This document shows positions 55,373 to 63,420 of a DNA stretch of 64,000 nucleotides, one piece after another. The translations under genes were made by a program, and so were the position numbers. Every line of letters starts with the position of its first letter. Within the stretch, counting starts at the first letter, position 1. The notes under the pieces are model-generated. The model did no database searches. It had not been told where the DNA came from and saw only the letters and a program-made list of their open reading frames with translations. Location: the NCBI GenBank assembly GCA_002134785.1, contig MBQZ01000018.1, positions 124,001 through 188,000 on the forward strand, written 5' to 3'. The stretch comes from Crenothrix sp. D3 (GTDB taxonomy: Bacteria > Pseudomonadota > Gammaproteobacteria > Methylococcales > Methylomonadaceae).

Positions 55373-56224
55373 ATGTCAAACAAAACAATCATCACCGTCT
55401 CAACACTGTGGCGTTATCCTGCAAAATCCATGATGGGTGAAGAACTCAATGGCGCGTCTATCACAATGGGTGGCGTATTAGGCGATCGGTCTTACGCGCT
55501 GATTGATACAGAAACCAATAAAGTGGTGTCTGCGAAAAATCCAAAAAAATGGCCCAACTTTTTTTCATTTCGCGCGGCTTATACCATGCCACCTGAGTCG
55601 AATACTGTTCAGCCAATTTGGATTACGCTACCCGACGGCACGGTATTACGCAGTGATCAGGCTGATATTAATCAACAGTTATCAACTTTTTTGGGTCGCT
55701 CAGTCACTTTAGCAACACAAGCACCTGAGGCAGCAGAATTAGAGCAATATTGCCCAGAATTTGACGGTGAAGCCAATGAAATATCCAATGACGCTGTGGC
55801 AGGTGATGCCGCTCAAGGTTCATTTTTTGATTATTCAGCGTTGCATTTATTGACCACTAGCTCAATAGAAGCCATGCAAAAACTGTATCCCGAAGGGCGT
55901 TTTGAAGCTAAACGATTTAGACCCAACATGATGATAGACACCAGCGGTTTGAATGGTTTTGTCGAAAACGATTGGGTAGGAAAAACGATTAGCATCGGTG
56001 ATACAGTACGTTTGCGCATATCAGACCCTTGTCCACGTTGTGTTATGCCAACACTCGCACAAGGTGATTTACCCGCTGATAATGGCATCCTCAAACACGC
56101 CATTGCTAAAAATCGCCCCCTTGTGCCGTTTGCTGGCAAAGAATTACCCAGCGTCGGCGTTTACGCCCAAGTCATTCAAGCGGGTTGGGTTAAGCGCGGC
56201 GACATTATCACTATTGAAGATTAA
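55373..56224 (+). CDS. MOSC-domain protein (molybdenum cofactor sulfurase C-terminal-like)
   Basis: 283 aa. The N-terminal MOSC beta-barrel region (LWRYPAKSMMGEELNGASITMGGVLGDRSYALID) is followed by the MOSC domain: RFEAKRFRPNMMIDT, VGKTISIGDTVRLRISDPCPRCVMPTLAQGDLPAD, and a C-terminal SVGVYAQVIQAGWVKRGD. The cysteine in DPCPRC is the conserved residue of the family. Members bind molybdenum cofactor or act as N-hydroxylated-compound reductases. There is a good GGAG ahead of the start. The gene is followed by rdgB after a 90-bp gap. Confidence 0.9.
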   Translation: MSNKTIITVSTLWRYPAKSMMGEELNGASITMGGVLGDRSYALIDTETNKVVSAKNPKKWPNFFSFRAAYTMPPESNTVQPIWITLPDGTVLRSDQADINQQLSTFLGRSVTLATQAPEAAELEQYCPEFDGEANEISNDAVAGDAAQGSFFDYSALHLLTTSSIEAMQKLYPEGRFEAKRFRPNMMIDTSGLNGFVENDWVGKTISIGDTVRLRISDPCPRCVMPTLAQGDLPADNGILKHAIAKNRPLVPFAGKELPSVGVYAQVIQAGWVKRGDIITIED

Positions 56225-56317
56225 GTTTAGCGTTGTAAGATGGGTAGAGGCGATAGCTGAAACCCATCATTATTAGCGTATTTGCTACGCAATGCGACCC
56301 TTACCATGAGGTTTTCC

Positions 56318-56929
56318 ATGACTTTTTCCAACCACCAAAAAATCGTCCTCGCCAGTGGCAATGCTGGCAAAATCAAAGAAATTCAAGCCCTATTAATAGG
56401 GCATCCTATCGTGCCGCAATCGTTGTTTAATGTAGAAGAAGCCGAAGAAACAGGGACGACGTTTGTCGAAAATGCCATTATTAAAGCTAGAAATGCCGCG
56501 CACCATTGTGGGTTGCCTGCTATTGCCGATGATTCTGGTTTAGTGGTTGATGCTCTGAATGGCGCACCAGCAGTGTATTCGGCACGTTATGCAGGGGTTG
56601 GCGCGAGTGATAATGACAATACGCAAAAATTACTACACGCACTGGAAGGCGTACCCGACGCACAACGTACCGCGCGGTTTATTTGCGTAATGGTATTTAT
56701 GGAACACGCCGATGATCCGTTGCCGATTATTGCCCAAGGTAGCTGGGAAGGTCGGATTTTAACGCAACCCGCAGGTAGTAATGGCTTTGGTTATGACCCT
56801 GTGTTTTTTGTGCCTGAATACGGTTGTGCATCGGCGGAGTTATCGCCCGAAATCAAAAACTCGTTGAGTCATCGTGGTATTGCGTTAAAAAAATTAACCG
56901 ATGCGATTAAAGCGCGGGAGTTGCTGTAA
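56318..56929 (+). CDS. rdgB: XTP/dITP diphosphatase (non-canonical purine NTP pyrophosphatase)
   Basis: 203 aa from ATG at 56318, with GAGG 7 nt upstream; the ORF-track start is a TTG twelve codons earlier. Ham1/RdgB motifs: [68 protein letters not shown] and [14 protein letters not shown]. It hydrolyses ITP, dITP and XTP to monophosphates, keeping deaminated purines out of nucleic acids. It is the first gene of a probable three-gene operon. Confidence 0.96.
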   Translation: MTFSNHQKIVLASGNAGKIKEIQALLIGHPIVPQSLFNVEEAEETGTTFVENAIIKARNAAHHCGLPAIADDSGLVVDALNGAPAVYSARYAGVGASDNDNTQKLLHALEGVPDAQRTARFICVMVFMEHADDPLPIIAQGSWEGRILTQPAGSNGFGYDPVFFVPEYGCASAELSPEIKNSLSHRGIALKKLTDAIKARELL

Positions 56930-56935
56930 TACACC

Positions 56936-57961
56936 ATGTTACTGACTATCGCTCAACAATTTTCCCCCGCTATTATCGACATTGCGCCACTAGGTAATGG
57001 ATTGATTAATGATACTTTTTTAGTCACCGCCGCTGATTTTTCCTTTGTTCTGCAACGCATCAACGCGCAAGTATTTCCTGAACCCGAACAAATTATGAGT
57101 AATTTGCAGCAGCTTAATCAGCATCTGGGACAAAAAACCGCGCCAAAATTGCAAATGCCTGCGTTGTTAAAAACCACGGCTGGGCAAGATTTTTTTCGTG
57201 ATGAAAACGGCGATGTATGGCGGGCATTAAGTTTTATCGCTAATAGCGAAAGTTTGGCAACGCTGGATAATGTAGACATAGCGGCACAAGTCGGTTTTGC
57301 GCTGGGGCATTTTCATTGTTTAGTCAGTGATTTAAACCCTGAACTTCTGCATGATACCTTGCCCAGTTTTCATATCGCGCCTGCTTATTTACAACACTAT
57401 CAACAGGTTTTAACACAAACTATCGTGTTCCCAGAAAACACCTATTGCGCAGAATTTATCGCGCAATACCAACACATTACCGCTGATTTAGAAACCGCGA
57501 AACAGCAAGGTTTATTAACATTGCGCGTTACCCACGGCGACCCGAAGCTGGATAATTTTTTGTTCGATAAACACAGCGGCACGGTTATCAGTCTGATTGA
57601 TTTGGACACCGTCAAACCCGCGCTAGTGCATTACGACATCGGCGATTGTTTGCGCTCTTGTTGCCATAATGCAGCAGGTGAATTTGATATGACGGTGTGT
57701 GAAGTGATACTGAAAAATTATCTACACGAAGCACGCGCGTTTTTTACCGAATACGATTATGCGTATTTATACTCTGCCATTCGCTTGATACCGTTTGAAT
57801 TGGGACTACGGTTTTATACTGATTATTTGCAGGGCAATCGTTATTTCAAAGTCACTGATGACCAGCAAAACTTACACCGCGCCATTGCACAATTCAAATT
57901 ATGCGCCAGTGTCATGACCCAAGAAGCCGTTATTAAACAACTCATTGCCCGCTTAACATGA
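56936..57961 (+). CDS. APH-family phosphotransferase (sugar/choline kinase-like)
   Basis: 341 aa protein-kinase-like fold. An ATP-binding N-lobe (IAPLGNGLINDTFLVTAADFSFVLQRIN, with the lysine position occupied differently) is followed by the catalytic Brenner motif LRVTHGDPKLDNFLFD and the DFG-equivalent SLIDLDTVKPALVHYDIGD. It resembles the aminoglycoside-phosphotransferase superfamily members that phosphorylate sugars such as N-acetylhexosamines. Resistance activity is not implied. It lies 6 bp after rdgB, and its stop overlaps the next ATG by 4 bp. Confidence 0.86.
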   Translation: MLLTIAQQFSPAIIDIAPLGNGLINDTFLVTAADFSFVLQRINAQVFPEPEQIMSNLQQLNQHLGQKTAPKLQMPALLKTTAGQDFFRDENGDVWRALSFIANSESLATLDNVDIAAQVGFALGHFHCLVSDLNPELLHDTLPSFHIAPAYLQHYQQVLTQTIVFPENTYCAEFIAQYQHITADLETAKQQGLLTLRVTHGDPKLDNFLFDKHSGTVISLIDLDTVKPALVHYDIGDCLRSCCHNAAGEFDMTVCEVILKNYLHEARAFFTEYDYAYLYSAIRLIPFELGLRFYTDYLQGNRYFKVTDDQQNLHRAIAQFKLCASVMTQEAVIKQLIARLT

Positions 57962-58863
57962 TAAAAAATCAGCGGCTGATGGGTTGCATCTTGGTTTTAT
58001 TGGGCGCAGCGGGATTTTCCACCAAGGCGATTTTAATCAAACTGGCTTACGCGGCAGACGGGCAACTGGACGCGATTACCCTGTTGGCATTGCGAATGCT
58101 GTTCGCATTACCGATGTTTTTAATCGCGGCAGTGTGGCATCAGAAAAAATCGGCTGAACCTGCTTTGAATAAAAAACAATGGGGTATTGTGATTATTCTG
58201 GGCTTGATGGGTTATTACATTGCCAGTTATCTGGATTTTCTGGGTTTGCAGACCATTTCAGCGGGACTGGAGCGGCTGATTATTTTTTCTTACCCGACTT
58301 TTGTCGTGCTGTTTTCCGCGCTTTATTATCGCCGCGCCTTGACTGCATCGGTCATGATTGCGCTGGGCTTAAGTTACATCGGCATTTTGCTGGTGTTTAT
58401 CGAATCCCTATCACTGACATCAACCAACATCGTGCTGGGTTCGGCTTATGTATTGAGCAGTGCGCTGATTTTTTCCGTATTTGTCATGGGCAGCGGCGTG
58501 ATGGTACATCGCATTGGCTCAGTACGTTTTACCGCCTACACTATGACCGTTGCCAGTATTGCCACCCTCACCCATTTTGCCTTTCATCATGATTTAGTGC
58601 ATACAGTCAGCACCATTCCATTAAACGTTTATGTCTTAAGCCTGATTATGGCGATTTTTGCCACCGTGTTACCGTCGTTTTTAATGAATAACGGCATTAA
58701 AAAAGTCGGCGCGCGTAGCGCGGCAATTCTCAGTTCCGTCGGCCCGATTATTACACTCGCATTAGCAAATAGCTTATTGCAGGAAAACATTACTAACACG
58801 CAATTGCTGGGAACGTTTTTTGTGTTGGCAGGTGGGTTGGTGGTGGGGCGGATGAAGGCGTAG
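57958..58863 (+). CDS. EamA/DMT-superfamily transporter
   Basis: 301 aa with ten predicted transmembrane helices in two EamA repeats. It starts LMGCILVLLGAAGFSTKAILIKLAY, includes LQTISAGLERLIIFSYPTFVVLFSALYY at the end of repeat 1, and ends TQLLGTFFVLAGGLVVGRMKA. The RhaT/YdcZ-like layout suggests export of a metabolite or amino acid. Its start overlaps the kinase gene by 4 bp (ATGA), so the rdgB-kinase-EamA genes are co-translated. Confidence 0.93.
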   Translation: MIKNQRLMGCILVLLGAAGFSTKAILIKLAYAADGQLDAITLLALRMLFALPMFLIAAVWHQKKSAEPALNKKQWGIVIILGLMGYYIASYLDFLGLQTISAGLERLIIFSYPTFVVLFSALYYRRALTASVMIALGLSYIGILLVFIESLSLTSTNIVLGSAYVLSSALIFSVFVMGSGVMVHRIGSVRFTAYTMTVASIATLTHFAFHHDLVHTVSTIPLNVYVLSLIMAIFATVLPSFLMNNGIKKVGARSAAILSSVGPIITLALANSLLQENITNTQLLGTFFVLAGGLVVGRMKA

Positions 58864-58897
58864 CACCGAAAAATAGATAATGCTAACAGTCATAAAA

Positions 58898-59014
58898 TGA
58901 TTACAAAACCGTTCGCACTGAGCCTGTTGAAGTGTGAAGGTGGTTCGACAAGGCTCTCCTGAGTTTAGCGAAGGACTCACCACGAACGGTATCATTTTAT
59001 TGTGCGTTAGCTCT
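58898..59014. repeat. Dispersed palindromic repeat, family A, copy 2
   Basis: Matches 2551-2653, with the same ends (CCGTTCG...CGAACGG) and flanks (ATGATTACAA, ATTTTATTGTG, TTAGCTCTA). It has an extra segment with GGTTCGACAAGGCTCTCCTGAG, so copy 1 is probably internally rearranged. Confidence 0.8.
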
Positions 59015-59020
59015 AGTGCC

Positions 59021-59120
59021 GTAGGATGTGCCGACTATAAGAGGTGCATTATTCGCGTTATATTTCTCGAACGAATATGTTTGTACCTCCAATATAGCCC
59101 ATCTTATCGTATTAGGATGT
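59021..59120 (+). repeat. Dispersed repeat, family B, copy 2
   Basis: GTAGGATGTGCCGACTATAAG through CCCATCTTATCGTATTAGG. It is a diverged copy of 26172-26280 in opposite orientation, directly abutting the family A repeat. It supplies the false N-terminus of the ORF-track entry at 59028. Confidence 0.75.
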
Positions 59121-59177
59121 AATGCTGTTTCCAGTTACTATTCTCGCCTACTTAAAATTCACAGGATTAGTCAGTTT

Positions 59178-60074
59178 ATGAGTTTCTTACGCCCCGTTTA
59201 TACCGAGTATTTATTCAAGCAATTACAAAAGCAATCGTTGAATGTGTATGGTTCAGCGGGACAAGGGCGCGAGCGGTTATTAGCTGATTTACACGAGCTA
59301 GCAACACCTGCGGGGATTTTGGTGGTGACTGCCAATATGAAAGCCTACGCGAAAAATTACGAGGGCTTTATCAAAGATTTAACTCGCCAGCTTGCCAATC
59401 AATTGACTATTTCTAATGCGTCATTGAGTTTGGAGCAGTTAATAGACCAACACAGTCAGCAGAAAACCGTGTGGATTTTGTTACATAATTTTGACGCGAT
59501 TTTGAACAACACCCAGTTAGATAAACAGTTTGGCATTGCATTTTTTGACCAGATGAACGCGCTAAAAAATCGCCCCCGCTGTTTTTTGTTATGTATGACA
59601 GAGCGACCCTTTAGGCAGTATCAACTTTATGCTGAGAAAATCCATAGCCTGTCACCGTTGGATTTGGGGCTTGATGCACTGACAAACTTGACGCGGGATG
59701 AATGTGAGCAGGAATTACAGCGGCGGGCGTTGGGTTTGCAGGACAAACATTTAAGGCAGTTATTGGCGTGTGTTTATGCGCATTCTTCGCCCTACCGTTT
59801 TTTGGAGTATGCGTGTAATCGGATTACGGTGGAGGCTAATAAATCCAAATTGTTTGAGCGTCGCTTAGAAATTTGGCAGGACGATTTTAAACAGCAAGAT
59901 AAGCGCGGTGCGGTAGGTGGCTTGCATACATTAGAAAATAAATTCACCATTGTTTCTCGTGAATTAAAACGGTTACTTTTGGTAATGACTGGACTTGCTA
60001 CGGTGATTACGGCTTTTTCTGAAAAAGGGCAACAAGCAGTAGGCTGGATAATGAAACTTTTTGGAAAACAATAA
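59178..60074 (+). CDS. P-loop-like ATPase lacking the Walker A lysine, with C-terminal membrane helix
   Basis: 298 aa from ATG at 59178 (AGGA about 11 nt upstream); the ORF-track start lies in a dispersed repeat. The fold looks like an AAA/STAND-type NTPase: a beta strand then LNVYGSAGQGRERLLADLHEL in the Walker A position, where the K-S/T is replaced by R-E. A Walker B-like strand is TVWILLHNFDAIL, and a sensor-like FLLCMTERPFRQYQ follows. The C-terminal segment (LKRLLLVMTGLATVITAFS) is a likely membrane helix. The stop overlaps the ATG of the next gene (TAATG), so the two proteins are made together. No family is recognised. It may be a catalytically dead partner of the downstream ATPase. 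Confidence 0.75.
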   Translation: MSFLRPVYTEYLFKQLQKQSLNVYGSAGQGRERLLADLHELATPAGILVVTANMKAYAKNYEGFIKDLTRQLANQLTISNASLSLEQLIDQHSQQKTVWILLHNFDAILNNTQLDKQFGIAFFDQMNALKNRPRCFLLCMTERPFRQYQLYAEKIHSLSPLDLGLDALTNLTRDECEQELQRRALGLQDKHLRQLLACVYAHSSPYRFLEYACNRITVEANKSKLFERRLEIWQDDFKQQDKRGAVGGLHTLENKFTIVSRELKRLLLVMTGLATVITAFSEKGQQAVGWIMKLFGKQ

Positions 60075-62335
60075 TGTTTGATAATCAAGATTTGGATGCT
60101 GTTTTTATTAAGCCAACTGTGCCGAAAAATAGTTGGCAAATGTTGTGTTGGGTTCTTTTTGAACCTAAATTATTAAAACAATATAGTGATAACTTAAGTC
60201 GTAAAAAAAGCTTAGTTATTTTATTAAAAGCCTATCCGTTGTTGATTGTACTTTCCTGTCTGCTTTACCTATTAGGAGGGGCTTTTATTGTTGGCTTGGA
60301 ATTACCACGTTTATTTCCAGAACAATTTAAACCTGAATTTATTGAGCAGTTTTTGAGTCAACCAAGTTTTTGGGATAATTATTATGTAACTATCCAAAAA
60401 ACTGGGTTGAAATTTATTTCAAATTTGGCTTTTGGCTTGGCTTTTTGCTTGGTTGGTGGCTTGGTTCTTGGCTTAGCTTTTGGCTTGGCTGGTAGCTTGG
60501 CTTTTGGCTTGGCTTTTGGCTTGACTGGTGGCTTGGCTCTTGGCTTGGCTTTTGGCTTGGTTCTTGGCTTGGCTAGTGGCTTGGCTTTTGGTTTAGCTTT
60601 TGGCTTGGCTTTTTGCTTGGTTCTTGGCTTGGTTCTTGTCTTGGTTCTTGGCTTGGCTAGTGGCTTGTTGGCTAGTAGCTTGTCTGGTGGTTTGGCTTTT
60701 GGTTTGGCTAGTGGTTTGGCTTTTTATATTAGTTATTTTCGTATTATCTCTTATCCATGCTATTACTTTTTTAAAATGGAGTTTCATCATGCCCCATATT
60801 TATACGATGCTAATATCTGGCTACCCATTTGGCGAGCAAAAACACGCTTAGGTAATTTAGCCTTAGAAACACCAGAAATTGCCTTTAAATTCATTCTTTT
60901 TTTACGCACTTATAGACCATTACAAACTAAACTCGCTGATAATATTTTTCATGCGGCATTAGCAGGATATTGGTTACAAAATCCACTGGAAGTTCAATTT
61001 CTAAATCCGCCCATTATAAAACATGAAAAGTTAAATCCTTCGGCGGATTGGTTAAAACAATTAGCTATTTTAAAAGCCCAATTAATTAGTTTTAATCAAC
61101 AAAGTAATATTCAGTTAAAACAACAGCACGGTTTGCAATTATTCAAAGAATTAGAAAATTTTAAACAACAAACCTTAGTCGAAAATTTGAGCTGGCGAGA
61201 TTATTATCTGAAAGCCATAGAACTCTGGCTAAAAGTCGCCTATGAACAGTTAGAGCAATTAAAACTCCAAGCCTTAAGCCATGAACCGATAACTGCCAAT
61301 GTGTATTTATCTGGCGAAGCGTTAAACCCTGAAATGCACCGCGCTATTTTTTTAGGGCGTGACGATGTAAAAGACCAATTTTCCCGCAAAGTCCTTACCT
61401 CCCCGCAAATGCCGATGTTTTTAATTCAAGGACAACGCCGCACGGGTAAAACAAGTTTGTTAAATTTCTTAGAACCCTTATTAGGCGCGGGCTTTCGAGT
61501 AATTAAACAAGACCTGCAAAACAGCGACCTTAAAAGCATTCCTGATTGGTTAGCCAATTTACAACAACGCATTAGCCCTTATTTAGACACCCCACAACTC
61601 ACTCCCGCCCGCAGTGAAGATTGGTTGCAAAGTTGGCAAGCGGTGCAGTCCTGTTTAAGCCAGTTCAACGGCAACAGCCATTACAAACTGATATTGGCAT
61701 TTGATGAATACGAAGGCATTCACACCCTGTTACAACAAGACCCCATCCAAGGCGAACGCCTGTTAGCCGCCATGCGCAGCTTTTCGCAATCACAAAACAA
61801 AGTGGTGTTTTTATTTGTCGGTGCGGCGTTGTTTTCAGAATTGGAACAGCCGAACTGGAGTAAATATTTCGTGCAAGCGCAACGCTTTCGAGTGGATTAT
61901 TTAAAACACGATGATGCTATTCGCTTAATCACTGAACCCGTCAAACTGAACTATCCGCCCACCGTGTGTGAACAAATGTTTGATTTAACTCAAGGTCATC
62001 CCGCGTTATTGCAATTGCTGTGTTCAAAAATGGTGGACATCGCCAACACCGAAAATAAAAAAGATATGAGCCAAGCCGATTTAGACGCAGTGATACAGGA
62101 CGTTAGCAATGAGCGCGAAACCTCGGCGATTTTGATTTTCTGGAAAGATTTTTGTGCCGACCCAGCCTGTAAAAAAACCGTAAAACAAATTTTAAACGGT
62201 GAAACGGTAGAGCCAAATCAACATCTATACCATTTGGAAGAACACGGTTTTATTGTCGAACAAAATGGACGCTGGCAAATGCGCGTGCCGTTGTTTGCAA
62301 TGTGGCTGAAACGCTTTGCGGAACGGGTTGTGTAA
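60074..62335 (+). CDS. Membrane ATPase with GLAF tetrapeptide-repeat region and Walker A P-loop
   Basis: 753 aa. A TM helix near residue 60 (LLIVLSCLLYLLGGAFIVGL) is followed at about 118-217 by roughly 25 near-identical hydrophobic tetrapeptides (GLAF, GLAS, GLVL, GGLA), enough for four or five membrane passes. A helical linker follows. The ATPase domain has Walker A LIQGQRRTGKTSLLNFLEP near residue 455, Walker B-like LILAFDEYEGIH near 547 and VVFLFVGAALFSELEQ. A GHPALLQLLCSKMVD segment and a winged-helix-like C-terminus complete the archaeal-ATPase/STAND-like layout. It is coupled to the upstream Lys-less P-loop protein. Function is unknown; signalling or defence is possible but unproven. 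Confidence 0.8.
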   Translation: MFDNQDLDAVFIKPTVPKNSWQMLCWVLFEPKLLKQYSDNLSRKKSLVILLKAYPLLIVLSCLLYLLGGAFIVGLELPRLFPEQFKPEFIEQFLSQPSFWDNYYVTIQKTGLKFISNLAFGLAFCLVGGLVLGLAFGLAGSLAFGLAFGLTGGLALGLAFGLVLGLASGLAFGLAFGLAFCLVLGLVLVLVLGLASGLLASSLSGGLAFGLASGLAFYISYFRIISYPCYYFFKMEFHHAPYLYDANIWLPIWRAKTRLGNLALETPEIAFKFILFLRTYRPLQTKLADNIFHAALAGYWLQNPLEVQFLNPPIIKHEKLNPSADWLKQLAILKAQLISFNQQSNIQLKQQHGLQLFKELENFKQQTLVENLSWRDYYLKAIELWLKVAYEQLEQLKLQALSHEPITANVYLSGEALNPEMHRAIFLGRDDVKDQFSRKVLTSPQMPMFLIQGQRRTGKTSLLNFLEPLLGAGFRVIKQDLQNSDLKSIPDWLANLQQRISPYLDTPQLTPARSEDWLQSWQAVQSCLSQFNGNSHYKLILAFDEYEGIHTLLQQDPIQGERLLAAMRSFSQSQNKVVFLFVGAALFSELEQPNWSKYFVQAQRFRVDYLKHDDAIRLITEPVKLNYPPTVCEQMFDLTQGHPALLQLLCSKMVDIANTENKKDMSQADLDAVIQDVSNERETSAILIFWKDFCADPACKKTVKQILNGETVEPNQHLYHLEEHGFIVEQNGRWQMRVPLFAMWLKRFAERVV
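60424..60726 (+). repeat. 12-nt coding minisatellite (GGCTTGGCTTTT type), about 25 units
   Basis: About 300 bp of degenerate 12-nt units, with 6-nt sub-period GGCTTG/GCTTTT, GTTCTT, GCTAGT or GCTGGT. It stays in frame and encodes the GLAF/GLVL/GLAS run of the membrane ATPase. Units vary by a few bases, so expansion is older than the last slippage events, but copy number may still vary. Confidence 0.9.
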
Positions 62336-62356
62336 TACTTTTTAGAACGTGCTAGG

Positions 62357-62418
62357 TGGTGTCCCGACAGGAATCGAAGCTGTAACCTGTCCCTTAGGAG
62401 GGGACTGCGCTATCCAGC
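62357..62418 (-). pseudogene. 5'-truncated tRNA-Arg (CCT) pseudogene
   Basis: The minus strand ends GTCGGGACACCA and contains the anticodon stem GTCCC/GGGAC with loop CTCCTAA (anticodon CCT). It also has a T-arm with TTCGATT and a partial D-arm GCTGGATAGCGC. The 5' acceptor strand and first part of the D-arm are missing. The sequence instead joins the palindromic repeat at 62422 by way of CTACAAG. The T-stem also has a C·C mismatch. It cannot fold as a tRNA; a functional tRNA-Arg(CCT) must exist elsewhere if the codon AGG is read by it. Confidence 0.8.
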
Positions 62419-62421
62419 CTT

Positions 62422-62479
62422 GTAGGGTACGCTGTGCGTACCGTTAAACGCCCAAAGGTACGCACACAGCGTACCCTAC
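62422..62479. repeat. Perfect-arm palindrome GTAGGGTACGC...GCGTACCCTAC
   Basis: GTAGGGTACGCTGTGCGTACC pairs with GGTACGCACACAGCGTACCCTAC around a 14-nt loop. It abuts the broken end of the tRNA pseudogene, so its insertion may have caused the truncation. Confidence 0.85.
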
Positions 62480-62501
62480 TCAATCACATCCTTGTGACTG
62501 T

Positions 62502-62523
62502 ATTCCAGCATCCATGCTGGAAT
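62502..62523. repeat. Short palindrome ATTCCAGCATCCATGCTGGAAT
   Basis: A perfect inverted repeat of a common REP-like type (TTCCAGCATCCATGCTGGAA), upstream of nothing coding. Confidence 0.75.
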
Positions 62524-62646
62524 GACGACGACTCTTAAATACACGCCGACTTTTTATTGTGAACTTACGCTTCTTTAAAATGGCACGATAAGATGAATAA
62601 GGATAGCCCCCTAAAATCACTGACAAAACTTACACACGTTGGATTT

Positions 62647-62677
62647 CGTAGAGTGAGCAAGTTTTACCCACTCTACG
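62647..62677 (-). terminator. Hairpin downstream of pqqC
   Basis: CGTAGAGTG...CACTCTACG forms a 9-bp stem 7 nt after the pqqC stop on the minus strand. The run following it on that strand is AAATCC rather than T-rich, so it may be a dispersed repeat that stabilises the 3' end rather than a classic terminator. Confidence 0.45.
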
Positions 62678-62684
62678 TTTAAAC

Positions 62685-63410
62685 TTAGGCGATATTAAAA
62701 TACGGGGGCATTTCGTTGATGTAAGCCATGTACATAGCATCTGCCATGACCCATAACACATCGAGTTTGAATTGTAGGATTTGTACCATGCGATCTTGTT
62801 GTTCGCGGGTTTTGTACCAATCTAGGGTGATGGCTAAACCGTGTTCGACATCACGGCGGGCTTCGGTGAGGCGTTTTCTAAAATAGATGTAGCCTTCTTG
62901 TTCTACCCACGGGTAGTGTTCTGGCCAATTGTCTAAGCGTTGTTGGTGAATTTTTGGGGCGAATAATTCGGTGAGTGAGGAGCTTGCCGCTTCGTGCCAT
63001 TCGGCTCTGCGGGCAAAATTCACATAGGCATCAACTGCAAAACGCACAGCGGGTAAAACGTGTTGTTGTGATAGCAGTTCTTCGCGGGTTAAGCCTACTG
63101 CAATACCTAATTGTATCCACGCTTCTATGCCGCCGACATCGCCTTCGTGTCCGTCGTGGTCTTGAATGCGTTGTATCCATTTGGAGCGGGTTTCACGGTC
63201 TGGGCAGTTGGCGAGGATATTCGCGTCTTTAATCGGTATCATGACTTGATAATAAAAACGGTTGGCGACCCAGCCTTGTAGTTGGGCTTTGGTGAGCTTG
63301 CCTTCATTCATCAGCGTGTGGTACGGGTGATGAATGTGGTAATACTTTTCCATGCCGCGTAGGGCGGCTTCAAATTCTTCTTTTGTCCAAGCGGGTTGGT
63401 TGTTGCTCAT
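62685..63410 (-). CDS. pqqC: Pyrroloquinoline-quinone synthase PqqC
   Basis: 241 aa from ATG at 63410 (AGGA 9 nt upstream), giving [31 protein letters not shown]. The ORF-track start lies within pqqB. Motifs [63 protein letters not shown] and [13 protein letters not shown] are diagnostic. It performs the final cofactor-free eight-electron ring-closing oxidation that makes PQQ, the cofactor of methanol and other quinoprotein dehydrogenases. It follows pqqB closely in the normal pqqBC order. Confidence 0.97.
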   Translation of the reverse strand: MSNNQPAWTKEEFEAALRGMEKYYHIHHPYHTLMNEGKLTKAQLQGWVANRFYYQVMIPIKDANILANCPDRETRSKWIQRIQDHDGHEGDVGGIEAWIQLGIAVGLTREELLSQQHVLPAVRFAVDAYVNFARRAEWHEAASSSLTELFAPKIHQQRLDNWPEHYPWVEQEGYIYFRKRLTEARRDVEHGLAITLDWYKTREQQDRMVQILQFKLDVLWVMADAMYMAYINEMPPYFNIA

Positions 63411-63420
63411 GAGTATTTTC

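Larger units (their letters stand above)
62336..62684. other. Gene-free stretch with truncated tRNA and repeats
   Basis: 349 bp between the membrane ATPase and pqqC. It contains a 5'-truncated tRNA-Arg and three separate palindromes, listed individually. I see no open reading frame of note. Confidence 0.7.

Noticed and set aside
60593-60790. Minus-strand ORF rich in Q/K/S/N (SQTKSQTT, NQAKNQAKS)
   Set aside because: It is the antisense reading of the GLAF minisatellite, not an independent gene.
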